From NCBI GenBank assembly GCA_021234155.1, contig JAJEKV010000834.1:18444-82443 (forward strand): a stretch of DNA of 64,000 bases, read 5' to 3'. Below, in pieces: positions 22,254 to 33,287 of the stretch. The stretch is from Isoetes taiwanensis (Eukaryota > Streptophyta > Lycopodiopsida > Isoetales > Isoetaceae). The position numbers and the translations under genes were made by a program. Under the pieces are notes generated by a model. The model was not told the DNA's origin. It saw only the letters and a program-made list of their open reading frames with translations, and searched no databases. Within the stretch, counting starts at the first letter, position 1. Each line of letters begins with the position of its first letter.

Positions 22254-23507
22254 TCAAAATATGTACTGGTTGCCCCATCTTATATTTCGTAGGACTGTCT
22301 CGATGTCCCCGTATATCGGGCAATCGTTAATCATGTGGTTCTCATCCTCTACACTCCCGATTAGGTCGCAGATTCGTGATATTCGATCCTCCTTGTCTAT
22401 TCCCTCCACCGCCCTTTCGATTCTGGACGTGATCATGGCTCCCCATCCCCGAATCTAGTGGGATGTCTCTTTTGGCTTTTCCCAATATGTTATCCCGGTA
22501 CATCTGGTGTCCCACCTGCTGTTCTGGGTGGAAAACTGTCATGAGCCAGATTGTCTAGGTCATGTGTGTTCTTGTAGCCATGCTCTTGTAGCTCTGTCTG
22601 CCCACTCCTCATTCCACTGCCCTTCGTTTATTAGGTCACTCAGATTTAATCCCATCTCTCTGGTCCATTTTGCCACATCCTTAAACCATCCACTGCCTAT
22701 GAGAATGTGTGACTTTGCTGACTCAATGATTGCAATACTAGACAACTTCCCCTGAAGGTCTCCTGCATTGTCCTTAATTAAGTACCTTATGGTCCTCTCC
22801 CATGCTCTCACCTCCATTGGTTTCTGTCCGGTTTCGAGGATCATGATTGTCAGTGGCGTATTTGTCGGTACCTTAAATTCTTGTTTGTGCCATTGCCTGA
22901 GAATTCCTTCCTGTTTTTCCCATTTTTTGTTTGTTAGACCTGGCCCCCAAGCTTCCGCCCCATATAATTGTGTAGTGGCTACTACTGCACTGAATAAGTA
23001 GCATTTGATGTCCCAGTCAATTATTCTACTTTTGTTGCAAAAAAATTTCATATTGAAATAGCTCCCTATGGCCGATTGGAACCTCGTGTCTGCACCCTTA
23101 GCCCACTTCTCTGTGCCATGTGCATCATACCCCAGATACCTATATTCTGTTGCTTTCTCTATTTCTGTTTCCCTATATCTGAAGGGTCTATGCCTGTTCT
23201 TATGGCTGAAGATGACTATCTTGGTCTTTGCTAGATTTACTGTTAGCCCGGTTCTTTCACAGAAATTTTCCAGTATTTTTAGTAGTCTGTGCATCCCCTT
23301 ATTTTTGGTGGCCATCATGCTCAGATCGTCAGCGTACAGCATAATCGGTACCTTGGTGTCTCCTAACGTAGAGGCATATTCTTCCCCTTGCTGTTCTGCT
23401 ATGTAACCCTGTAAAGCATCTATGTATATCCCAAATAGAGTCGGGGATAGTGGGCACCCCTGTTTGACGCTTGTATCATAGTCTATTGGCTGTCCTTCTT
23501 GCTCCAT
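22254..23507 (-). pseudogene. LINE reverse transcriptase, catalytic half and C-terminus
   Basis: Shows KQGCPLSPTLFGIYIDALQ, the catalytic MLYADDLSMMA and the thumb-region LGYDAHGTEKWAKGADTRF. The frame stops at 22560. Shifted frames continue to a C-terminal knuckle reading CDLIGSVEDENHMINDCPIY, in which one cysteine of the usual CxxC has become Ile-Gly. RT-active-site residues are intact, but the end of the protein is broken. Confidence 0.88.
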
Positions 23508-23525
23508 CTTCGCATATACCCTATG

Positions 23526-24625
23526 TTATAGTCTTGCAATCGATCCTACCATGTTTCTTGGAGCTTGCATGTTTATCAACCTTTGTAATAGCTTCTCTCT
23601 TGGGACTGTGTCGAATGCTTTCCTGAAATCTACAAAACACCAAATTATCTTTCTTCCCTGTGCTTTGTTCTGTTTTATTAGTATTCGGAGGATTACTAGA
23701 TGGTCTGTGGTTGAGTGTTCCGGCCTGAAACCTGCCTGTCCTTGTGCCCTTAGGTTTCTCGCTTCTGCCCATTTCTTTAATTTGCTGTCCAGTGTCTTTC
23801 CGAACCATTTTGCGAAGATGGAACTCACCATTATTGTCCTATAGTTACCTGGATCTTGCCTGCTTCCTGCCTTATGTAGAGGTATGACCCTATTGTATGT
23901 CCACCTGTCTGGAAGCCCTGTGTGTGTTATGCCGTTGAAAATGTCCGTGACCTGTTTCCCTATTTCTGTTTCGGCACATTTTAGTAATTCCACTGTCAGA
24001 CCATAGAGATCCGGGGCTTTATGGTTAGCCGTCCTGTTTAAGGCTACCATTACCTCGTGTATGCTGAAGCATGATTTATCCGAATCCTGCGGTGTCGGTA
24101 TTGATATTGGAGATGCCCCTGTCTTATACAATTTCTCCAGGTATGTCTCCCATCCGGCTGCTCCAATAATGTCCTGCTCATTCTCTGTTTTCATATTCCC
24201 CTTCCTTTTGAATCCCCTCCAAAACCTTCGGGGCTGCCTCTTCAACAGTTTTGCCATACCCCATTGATGCTGCAACAAGTTCTTATTCCGTTTTAACTTC
24301 AATAGTCTTAGGTATGCTGCTTTTTCTGTCTGGTATGTCTCCTTCCCTATGTGCTCTTTGGCTCTCTTTTTTGTTGCCCTGCATTCGTCATCATACCATA
24401 CTGATGCCTTGAAAGCCTTGTTCTTCCTGGGTCTTTTCTTTTTCCCGAATACCTGACGTTGCCATTGTCATCTGCCTTGTGTTTTCCCCATTCCCACTTT
24501 TCCATTTCTTCCCTGATCGCTTGTATGAACGTATCTGTGTATTTTTCCTGAAATTGGATTCTTATCCTCGTTTTCTCTTCCTCTTTTTCCCCTATGTTAT
24601 CGACCAGGGTTGCCCTTAAGGCCAA
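23526..24625 (-). pseudogene. LINE reverse transcriptase, N-terminal half
   Basis: Two frames. 24347-24625 begins ALRATLVDNIGEKEEEK and is the linker that follows the endonuclease. 23526-24302 holds the RT fingers: RVIPLHKAGSRQDPGNYRTI, GQAGFRPEHSTTDHL and VDFRKAFDTVPREKL (first catalytic Asp). A stop at 23526 interrupts the fingers-to-palm path just before the next frame. Confidence 0.85.
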
Positions 24626-25245
24626 ATTTGTCTAAGCATAATTTAGAAGGTCGGGCGAACAATAGAGTTGCAAGATTAGTTGTGCTGGCGAATGTTTTCT
24701 AGACATGAATGTTTTTTATAGAAATCTTGGCGAATCATGGCCAATATTATTTTGCCAATATTTAAGTGTCAAGTTAGGTTTGGGAAATTTTATTCCTTCA
24801 CCTCCATATTTAATCAAGGACACAAACACATTATAACTATAGTTGCATGTTGCAAGTGGCAACATAACCTTTGCATCATGGGGTTTTTTCCTTTTGATGA
24901 TCTCAAATCTATTAAAAGGAAGGTATGTGTTGTTTTCTACCTCCATCCCGGGTGGTATTTTAGTAACTTTTAAAATTATCATATGTAAAATTTGGATGGA
25001 TTAGGCTAGATTAGGTTATTATAAAGCCTAGAATGAATAAATGTATTTAGAAATCATAGAAGGAGGGTAGAATAAAAATAAAAATATGGATTGCCTTCAA
25101 AAAAAAAAAAAAAAAAAAATATTTGTTTGTGTCTTTATTTTTTCCAAGTATACGGGCCCTACTAAACCATAGCGTCAAAATTTTATTCAAAATAGATCCA
25201 TATTTAATCAAGGACACAAACACATTATAACTTTCCCTTTTCAGA
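24616..25245. mobile_element. ~0.6-kb AT-rich insertion in the LINE
   Basis: The LINE frame breaks at FMLMAL near 25241 and resumes at (L)ALRATL at 24620, with GGCC-type bases shared at both borders. The insert is AT-rich, contains a ~20-bp poly-A (25099-25119), and carries a 36-bp direct repeat around ATTTAATCAAGGACACAAAC (24806-24840 and 25199-25232). It has no ORF. Type unknown. Confidence 0.6.
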
Positions 25246-25985
25246 GGGCCATTAGCATAAACCGTACAACTATTTCCACTGCTTGACCATTCATAATTAC
25301 ATAGTCTACTATGCTCTTCTCGTGTGCATTTTGGCTCGTGAAGCTCCCTGATCCTCCCCAGTTTTGCACTCCATTAGCTATGATTACCCCTGTCGCTGTG
25401 CAAACTTCAAGCAGTAATTCGCCTTTAGCGTTGACCTCTGCCTTATCCTCTGTATTTCTCTGCCACTCCTGTGTTCTTGCTGTGTATATTATCTGACCAT
25501 CCGTTTCGTCAATGTTCATGCTTTGTGCTTGTTCCTGTCTAGTTCTGGCATTTAAGTCCCCTACTAGAATCATTGGCCCCTGTTCTTTCCATTTCATCAT
25601 ACTCTCACCTAGGTCTAACAGCTCTAACTTGTCACTGTTTGGCGGATAGTATGCTATGATCAGAAATAGGTCTTGTTTGTTTTGGACTTGAATATTCAAC
25701 ACCATGTATCCTTTATTGATATCTGATTGTAAAATACATGCACTGTTGGCTATACTATTCTTTACATAACAGGCCAGACCTGCACTTCCCCTCCCTATCT
25801 TGAAATCCTTATCTTTCCAACAAGTGAATAGCTGATATCCCTCTTCCTCTGGCAGCCTCTTGACGTTGCGCTCCCACATCTCTACTAGACATATTATGTC
25901 GCAGCTGTGGGCACCCTCGAGTCTCTCTCCGTCATCCCACGGATATCCGGTACAATTCCAGTACCATATTATCAGCGTCTCTTCC
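25241..25985 (-). pseudogene. LINE endonuclease
   Basis: The frame is open from about 25985, upstream of the first ATG at 25879. The N-terminus LIIWYWNCTGYP and DIICLVEMWE give the catalytic Asn and Glu. Then come LIIAYYPPNS, ILVGDLNARTRQ (Asp and Asn) and KSIVDYVIMN. The terminal SDH motif falls at the insertion border and is not seen. This is an APE-type endonuclease that nicks target DNA for target-primed reverse transcription. Confidence 0.85.
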
Positions 25986-26049
25986 CTCGAGGTTGCTCCT
26001 TCGGAGTCTCCGTGTACTTGTCTCGTTGCCTGTTCTTCTTGGCCTTCCT

Positions 26050-26880
26050 CTGGTCTTCATTGTCGGGGTTGGACCCATGATCCCCACTTGCGGTGTTCGG
26101 TCTTCGTTGCCCCCATTTCCGCTTCTTTCTGCTCCTGCGTCTTTTGATTCCCTTCTAACATTCTAGAACTTGCTCTCCCCTTTTGTTGTATGATCATCAG
26201 GGAGTTTATGTTTTCCTTCTCCAATTCTGTTGTTTTTGCTTGTCCCTGTGCTCCCATATTCTGTTCCTGTGTCAGGGTAACCTGTTTCCTTACCCTTGTG
26301 AAGGTAGACTTTGCCGTTCCCGACACCCGTGTGTATTCCTGCTTGGTTCAACTCCCTGGCCTTGGCCAGCTCCCCATCTTGACCCTTGTCGCCGCATATT
26401 GATTAGAGCCTCACGTACCTTGATCCCATTCCTCAATCTGGATCCCATCGCAATATCCTTTCTTTGGTTTGCGGATCCCTCAATGTCATTTATGTGTCTC
26501 GACCGCCTCTCCACCGCCAATGCCTTGACAATGATTATATCCCGTGTTCCTTTGGCTTGGACCGATATATGTCCTCATTGGGTTTCTCCTACTCCAATTA
26601 GCCTAACGTCACGCTTTAATTCTACTCGCTCCCTCAAATTCCATGATATGAGGCTTTATCCTATCAAATGATGCATCTAATTCAACATTTAATTTCTCTA
26701 ATTCAACCAACCCTCGCAGAATTTTTGCTTTCTCCTCTTGATCTCGTCCATTCGCATCTCTCCTCATTAGCCCTCTCGACCCCTCCTATTCTCCGTCCAT
26801 ATTGGAGATGGCTCATTTGGATATGTTTTCCATGCTCAAATTCTGGACTCTAACCGCTTGTCCATCTGTGCTGTGAAATT
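26050..26880 (-). pseudogene. LINE ORF1-like region
   Basis: Overlapping - strand frames are rich in Lys, Glu and Gln (for example KTTELEKENINSLMIIQQK and, upstream, LVELEKLNVELDASF). That fits a coiled-coil RNA-binding ORF1 placed just 5' of the endonuclease. Frames shift at least twice. No zinc knuckle is seen, so the assignment rests on position and composition. Confidence 0.4.
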
Positions 26881-27217
26881 AAGGTCCTGTTGGTTTCATT
26901 CGGGCCATTGAAATCACTGACAAAAAAGACGTAAACCATTTTAGTTTTGAAATTTTGAATTGCCCATAATCCTTAAGGGGTATATATTATATCCTTATAA
27001 ATGGTCTTTTATTTGAAATCACCATTTTAGTTTTGAAATTTTGAATTGCCCATAATCATTAATTATTCCGCCCGTCCTCCTTTATTATTCGATCCTCCCC
27101 TCCCAATATTGTCATATTCCATCTTCGCTGATTGGCCAGGGGTGACCCTCTCTGAGCCAATTAGTTCAGTAGTTGCCTACCGTGCATTTAAGCATTTCTG
27201 CATTTCTGTCATTTTGG

Positions 27218-27585
27218 TGATCTGGGAACCAGTTGGGGGTCGAGCCCACGCTATCCTGGCCTATGGCGGGGGTTATACCCCTCAGTCCATAGTTTGCCCC
27301 ATTCTCCTTTTTGACAATTGGCGAGTTTTTAGTGGTCCGGGTTACCAGCTGGTGGGTCTAGCCCTCGCTATTCTGGTGTACGGCGAAGGCTTAGCCTCTC
27401 TGTCCCGTAGCTTGTCCCGTCCACCTTTTACTCTTATGGTCTTGTGACCTTTTTGTGTTCTGAATTTGCAGTGGTCCAGTCTACCAGTTGGTGGGTCTAG
27501 CCCTCGCTATACTGGTGCACGGTGGAGGCTGGGCCTCTCTGTCCCGCAACTTATTCTGTCCACTTCCATGATTTACATTTCCCCT
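27218..27585 (-). repeat. Three tandem ~113-139 bp GC-rich monomers
   Basis: Units start near 27218, 27331 and 27470 and share CCAG(T/C)TGGTGGGTCTAGCC, CGCTAT(A/T)CTGG and CTCTCTGTCCCG blocks. They lie immediately 5' of the LINE coding region in its own orientation, as promoter monomers do in some L1 families. A separate 40-bp direct repeat (CCATTTTAGTTTTGAAATTT) lies at 26937-26976 and 27021-27060. Confidence 0.65.
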
Positions 27586-28810
27586 GTAGTTCCAATGTAT
27601 GTTCCCCTTGCTATTTTGTCTTTTTGTCATCTACATATCGTCCATTTCCCTTTATCTCTCTGTCAGTATGCTGACTACTCTAAGAATTCCCTTCATGTAT
27701 CTGCATGTCCATAGCTTATCCTGCAATTAAAGTCCACATCTATCAATATTTTTTCTTCAAGTAGCAACAAAATAAGCACCATAAAAATGTAGCACATAAA
27801 TTTAATTGTTATTACTATTAACCCAAAAACATACATTTGTCTCTGAAATCTCAAATTGCCAATAACACAAAAAAAGGATGTTTGTCTAAAATAGCATAAA
27901 GAAAGAGATGCTCGTTTCTCGTGTAAACTTCAAGCTTCATGTTCCTCCTGCAAGATAGAATTGAAGTCTAAAATATGAAATCTGAAATCTAGTTTTTGCC
28001 AATGAATTCTCAAATCTGAAATCTAAACGTTGAACACTTTAAATTAGATCTTTAACACTTCATGTCCGTCTTGGCACCAGATTTGGAGACTCCTCTTCCA
28101 CATGATCATCAAAATTATCTTCCATTGGAGATTCATATTCCGGATCATCATGCACAGAATATTGATCATGATCATGGTTCTATCATTTGCAGTCTAGGCA
28201 CTAGTTAACTCTTTCTTTCATTTCCCTTTTTCTGCTTTATTTATGCAGCCACATCCGAATGTACAGCCAATGGCGTATGCAAGTAACTAGTTAAACCCAT
28301 TACAAATAATGTTATTAAACTAGTTATAGAACTAGATCAAGCGCACCATGCAAAGTCTACAATGAAGCAGCTCAAGCAAAATATACTAACTGGTCAAGCT
28401 ACCACGACGAATCATAAAATAGTGCAGTAGGATTTACACAGACCCATGATGAATTGGCTCCACTGGTACTGGTATTCAGATCGTCATGAACTTACAACAA
28501 AGCACTGTTATAAACTCGACACATGGAAAGAAACATACCTGGCTACTGTTTTGGATTCTTGTAGCAGCAGTAGAAGGTCGCTGCTGCAGCCAGCAGACCT
28601 GCTGCTGCGTCTTCGATTCGATGCAATCAGGTGACTGTTAGCACCAGAGGCGCCAAGGAGACACGGAGGAGAATCGTAGAAAAAAAAAACAGACGAAAAA
28701 AATGGGTCGAAAAAAAGTGGCCCCAAAATAATATGTTATTTACATTATTTTTTTTTATAACGGATAACGCGTTATCCCCAATTTGATAATGCGTTATCTT
28801 CTATCCATGG
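27586..28810. other. AT-rich stretch, no gene
   Basis: No supported ORF. A CTGCTGC-rich patch at 28560-28610 and a TAACG-rich patch (CGGATAACGCGTTATCC, 28761-28777) at the right end are the only notable features; the latter belongs to the proposed hAT terminus. Confidence 0.45.
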
Positions 28811-31800
28811 GCTTGAATGCTTCATCAGTAGCATTCAAGCAGAGTTTGGATCAATTAGTAGAGTGCTGCTAAGATCAAAGCAGCCAGCAAGCTTTCTTTG
28901 TGTGAGTTCTGAGTACATTGCTATGGTTAGTCTCTTCGAGCCAAGCTTCAACCCTCAAGGTTTGCCTTGGAGTATAGAGAATTGCTGGAGCAGTTCTTCA
29001 AGCCCGCAGTTGACGGAATTTGGGTATATATGAGAAAGCTCCGTTTGATCTGTAAATTGACGAGGAAGTACCTCAGTGGCCGAATTTGATGCTGGCCAAA
29101 TCCTGGAAGGTCTAGTGAAGGCATCCATTTGCTGAACTAGTGATCAGAGGCTGCCGAATTTGCTTCGTTGAAGCCTTTGGGCTTCTGGTCGATTACAACC
29201 GCCAATATCAGCCACGTTAATTTTTTAAATGGTTTAAAGGGGTATATAAGTTGTATAACTTATATTACTAGTTGGACTAGTAGTTGTCTAGGCCAAGGGC
29301 AGTACCGAATACTGCAACCACTTATAGGGTTTTGTCTCCTTAACGTTTCTAAGTTGATAACTTAGAATAGTACCCAAGCTAGTTGAGCTAGTTATATAAA
29401 AAGGACCTAGAAAGCCTTTTCGTGCAATACTTGGTATTGTACTTTTGCATACTAAGTGTGCAGTTTTGGCAAGACCGGTGTTCTTGACTAGTAGCAGCCT
29501 TAATCTGGGATTTGGGCGAGGCTACAATTCCAACACTCTGGGAGTGTTGACAAATGGTAGTTTCATCGTTGGGAGCCTGGGGCTCAAGTGTTGGGCCCAT
29601 GAGGGCCTTGCTTTATGTGGGGTGACTGTACAAGATAGACATTCAATTTGTCTGCAATTCCATTTTTTTTGTTTAAAATAATGAATCGACTCTGGGAGTC
29701 GAAATTGAAAGGTTCTAATGTATGTGTTTTGCACTGGTTGCACTATTGTGAGAACTAGGCCAGACTTCGGTCTAAGCCTAGGCTGATTACTTAATGAATT
29801 GATGCAATCAAGTAAAGATTGTGGCATCAAAGAAAGTAAGTGTTGGTGTTACTTTCAGTTAGGTAAAATGTGTAAATAGAGTGTATGTGCGCTCTATTGA
29901 TATATAAGTTGATTCTTTGTTCCATAGAAATGGAATAGGTTATGTAACCACGACATAAGTCATAGAGATCAACTTGTTATGAGGCTACTCATGGTTCTCC
30001 TTGAAAAGAACGTAAGAGAGAGCATCTTAATACACTTTACAAGTTGAAAATATACCATGTACATAATATTAGTCCATAGCTGGGGGCTTAAAAGTGTCTA
30101 GAGCATTGGGGGTAAAATATTATAATCCACCAATTCCCCTGTTTATTGTGCACGGTATTGTGTAATACTAGGTGGGCTTTTATTAAGCAATGGTTGAACC
30201 AAGATCTTTTTGGTTCAAAAGATTCAAGAAATGCTTGAATAATTATGTGCAACACGGTAATGTTGCTTTAAATCATAATGATGTGTCCATAATTGGATTG
30301 TGGAACCACTACTTATCGGTGTAGATAATTCGAGTTCATTATGGAAATTTAACTAGGTGCTTGTTGTCCATTTCCTTCCTAAGGAGAGGGAGAATGGTCA
30401 TCAATTTGCACTTGGGGATGTGGTACGCACATTCGAAGATGTAATATGCACATCTATAGTAGTGGACTTATAGATTTGTTCTATAGTTGTCCAGCAATTT
30501 GTCCTTTCTAAGCAAGGTTTTGCTTAAATGGCTCAATTTCTTCGGGGGAGGAAAGGTTTTATGACATTGGTAATGCATGCTTTGTGAAAGATTGGAATTC
30601 AACCTAAGTGTGCCTTGGGGTTGCAAAAAATTCTTAAACTTCGACTAATCCACTCATAGAATTTCTGACTTAGGGTCAAGTACTGAATGGATTAGAGCTC
30701 AATTAGAAGCTATTGGCATGGTCAAAAGCTGTTATTGGCAATACTGGGACTTGCATTAAGGATTGCTAATAAAACTGATGTTAGGAATGAGCTTGAAGGA
30801 CTATTGAATTTGCCAAAGTCAAAAGGTTGCCATCTCAAGCTAAGTGTGGCTAGGTGAGATTATGTGACCATGGGTTGAGAACTTATAATTAGGAGTTCAC
30901 GAGTCGAAGTGTTGGATATTGTCTAGAGGATAATATACAGATGACCATAGCAATCTCTATAAAAATAGAGGTCCTTGAATTGTGTCTGAATTGTGATATA
31001 ATCCTTATTTGAAGGATTGTTAATGCACGTTGAGAAGGTTGACTAAAAAGGCATGTGACTATGTCTGGGACTGGTGTATTAGAGTCTTTCCTTGTGGAAG
31101 AGTGGTTATGTCCTGGTGGTTGATCCTTATGTTCATGTACAATGAACGCAAAACCCTATACTAGGTATAGGAAGCTATGGGTTAAGTTTGCCAAGTAGTT
31201 GCTTGGAGTTGAGTGTGCAATGTGTCAGGCTATGCAAGCCAAGGAAGATTGCATACTAAGATTGCCACAAGCTTATTTACATGGAACCATTATATAAGTG
31301 TGAGAGCATGAGTCACATTGCTCAAAAATGCTAGGCAGCGCACTTGGTTCTAGTAAGGTTTGACCAAGTACTCTAGGGTGGTAATAATGAAGTAGACATT
31401 ATTAACATAATGTGGTTAAAATACACATGCAACATGATGGGACCATTGAAATGCTCTATGTGAAGGATCGTGAGATCATGTATTGGATAAATGTGTGAAC
31501 CATCTAGATGTACTCCGATCAATGCAACCCTAGAAGATGTGTTGAGAGTAAAATTTATCCATGAGAAGTTAACTAAGTGGAAGGATTAGCTACCCTACCC
31601 TGTTGCTTCGAATTAAACCATGTAAGCAATCTAAAGTGATCTAATATATGTAGATTGCGTAGAATCCTATGATATGTACTGCAGTACATAAGTGCCTCAA
31701 AAAGGATTATACTTTGAGTTGTTGCATGATGGAGAGGCAATTATCACTTTTCCAGAAGTAGAGTTGCGTGAATCTCCAAGTTAGAGTTAAACCTATGCAA

Positions 31801-32281
31801 GTTAAGGTAATCTTGAGGAAGATGATTGTATCAACCTGAGAAATTGTAATTCCTTAGTTATACGAACAATTTTCTTAATTGGTTAAGAAAAGTGTCAATG
31901 TTCATTCCGCATTATGCCTAATCCCTTTCGAGGGGAGAAGGTTGGGAATATTAGCATATGAGTTAGCTTTGTTGGGAAAACTAGATTTAGTACTGAGTAT
32001 TGTGAAAGCTAACTATACGAACTATACTATATTGGATAGTGAGGCTATATTCCATGATATAGTGTTTGTGTTATACTCCATTGTAACCCGAACTGATTTT
32101 GAATGCTCCAATTTGTTCGGAAGTTGTACAATAAGGATATTCTTGGAATATCAAGGTCTCGTACGGACATGAGAATTCATAAATGGCCATTAGAAGAATA
32201 AGTAATTGTACAATATATATCCTATATTGAATCCTTAGTTAGTCCTTGAGGCCAAGGTTCTAAGGAGGGGGGGAAATAAAG
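28811..32281 (+). other. Decayed retrotransposon interior, unclassified
   Basis: No domain survives that I can name. A possible LTR-like segment at 28.85-29.6 kb contains TATATAAAAAGGACC (29393). The longest frame (31879-32172, 97 aa) is unrecognised. At 32261-32280 a purine tract (AAGGAGGGGGGGAAA) is followed by TGTTACAGG at 32282, which parallels the Gypsy-1 LTR start and suggests that a second, related element ended here. Confidence 0.4.
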
Positions 32282-32975
32282 TGTTACAGGTAATTTGGGG
32301 GTATGTCGCGCATGCTAGACCCTATGGGACATCCATGTTTGTGGAGTAGCATCGATCTTACCACTGGGTGGTCTGGGATATGATTGACATGAGTAGATGA
32401 TTTGTATCTACTAAGTGCGGATAGTGAATTTAGAGATGGCAATAGTTCGTATGCTTAAGTGGAAAAATAAAATAAAATAAAAAAAATTAAGTTTGATGAG
32501 TCCAAGAATGGACCTAAAACCTTTGGTCTTATATGGGTTGATCTGGCAACCATGATTGGTTAGGTCAATCTAAACTGCAAAGTATAAATTTTTCTTTTCT
32601 TGCAAAGGTTAAGGTTCTTGTTTTGGGGTTGCGTCATTAGGTGTATGCCAAATTGCTCCAGGTCATACTAGCTTGCCTAATAAGGGATTTGGCTTGGACC
32701 TGGTTCTGGCTTCCCCAAGAATACCTGTTGACGAGGAGTGCTTGATGCACCCTGAGCAAAGAAAGATGATCTAAATTTGTATTGTTGTTGCAACTTTGGA
32801 GTGCAAGAATGTGTAGCAAAGTTGTATTTGCAAATAAGAAGCTCATGTTTTGTTCCAAGTGATGAACATTTATGAGCTAAGCATGGTGCTTCTTGGGATT
32901 GCTTTCGTGTAATGTCACTTTTCCTTTTAAGCCTCTTGACCTTGAGGACAAGGCCCTAAGGGGAGGGGAGGAAAT
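32282..32975 (+). repeat. LTR-like segment of a second TGTTACAG element
   Basis: It begins TGTTACAGGTAATTTGG after a purine tract and shares the GTCGCGC(A/T)TGC(T)AGACC theme with the Gypsy-1 LTR. About 700 bp later the Gypsy-1 purine tract starts (32961). No gene is visible in between. The exact 3' end is not identified. Confidence 0.4.
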
Positions 32976-33030
32976 TGTTACAGTCCAAGGGCAAGTCGCG
33001 CTTGCAGACCTTGGGACCGAGAGTTTGCCT
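32976..33030 (+). repeat. Truncated 3' LTR of Gypsy-1
   Basis: The first ~55 bp match 15238-15292 with three substitutions, then stop abruptly at tRNA-array sequence. Confidence 0.7.
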
Positions 33031-33279
33031 TCTTCATAAGAGTCATCTCCAGAACTCAATCTTTAATTTTGTCTAGTCTTTATTGATATGCTAATGGTCG
33101 GTACTTCCATTATGAATATGGTAGTTTTGGGCTAGTAATCCTTAATGTGGTATGGTCAATCTTTTCTCAATATGGTAGTTTTGGGCTAGTAATCCTTAAT
33201 GTGGTATGGTCAATCTTTCTCGCATTAAAATCGTCTCCACAATGTTGGTTTAGTCTATTATTTATTGGTAGAGTTGGTC
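33030..33279 (-). repeat. tRNA-array unit fragment left of Gypsy-2
   Basis: It matches the array from CTTCATAAGAGTCATCTCC to GGTAGAGTTGGTC, and stops about 20 bp short of where the tRNA would begin. That missing part is found on the other side of Gypsy-2 at 48547. It contains a ~57-bp tandem duplication around ATATGGTAGTTTTGGGCTAG. Confidence 0.85.
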
Positions 33280-33287
33280 GATTAGGA

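Larger units (their letters stand above)
21918..27570 (-). mobile_element. LINE (non-LTR retrotransposon)
   Basis: Order on the - strand is 5' tandem GC-rich monomers (27570-27218), an ORF1-like region (~26.9-26.05 kb), AP-type endonuclease (25985-25241), an insertion, reverse transcriptase (24625-22560) and a C-terminal Cys/His knuckle (to 22254). This is an L1-type plant LINE plan. Frameshifts and stops separate every domain, so it is dead. The exact ends are inferred: the 3' end from the AATAG microsatellite and the 5' end from the monomers. Confidence 0.7.
21707..28810. mobile_element. Possible hAT-like element containing the LINE
   Basis: The octamer GCTTGAAT occurs just outside both proposed ends (21699-21706 and 28811-28818). 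The ends share a weak inverted repeat (TAG.TAGAAG.TA type). Subterminal TAACG-rich repeats and the block TTATTTTGGGGCCA occur in inverted orientation near 21795 and 28725. An 8-bp duplication and subterminal repeats fit hAT elements. The duplicated octamers are not perfectly flush with the inverted repeats and no transposase is seen, so this is tentative. Confidence 0.35.
15238..33030 (+). mobile_element. Gypsy-type LTR retrotransposon 1, heavily nested and truncated
   Basis: The 5' LTR begins TGTTACAG at 15238 and, across two insertions, ends CTGTAACA at 21319. It is followed by a primer-binding site complementary to initiator tRNA-Met at 21323. At 32976 a second copy of the LTR start follows a polypurine tract (GGGGAGGGGAGG), marking the 3' LTR. 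Only its first ~55 bp remain (three differences from the 5' copy) before it breaks into a tRNA-array fragment at about 33030. The interior is mostly foreign insertions; no intact gag or pol of this element is visible. The match of LTR ends, primer site and purine tract supports one element; its unity across 18 kb is inferred. Confidence 0.6.

Noticed and set aside
25860-26671. Long + strand frames opposite the LINE
   Set aside because: They are shadows of the - strand LINE endonuclease and ORF1 region.
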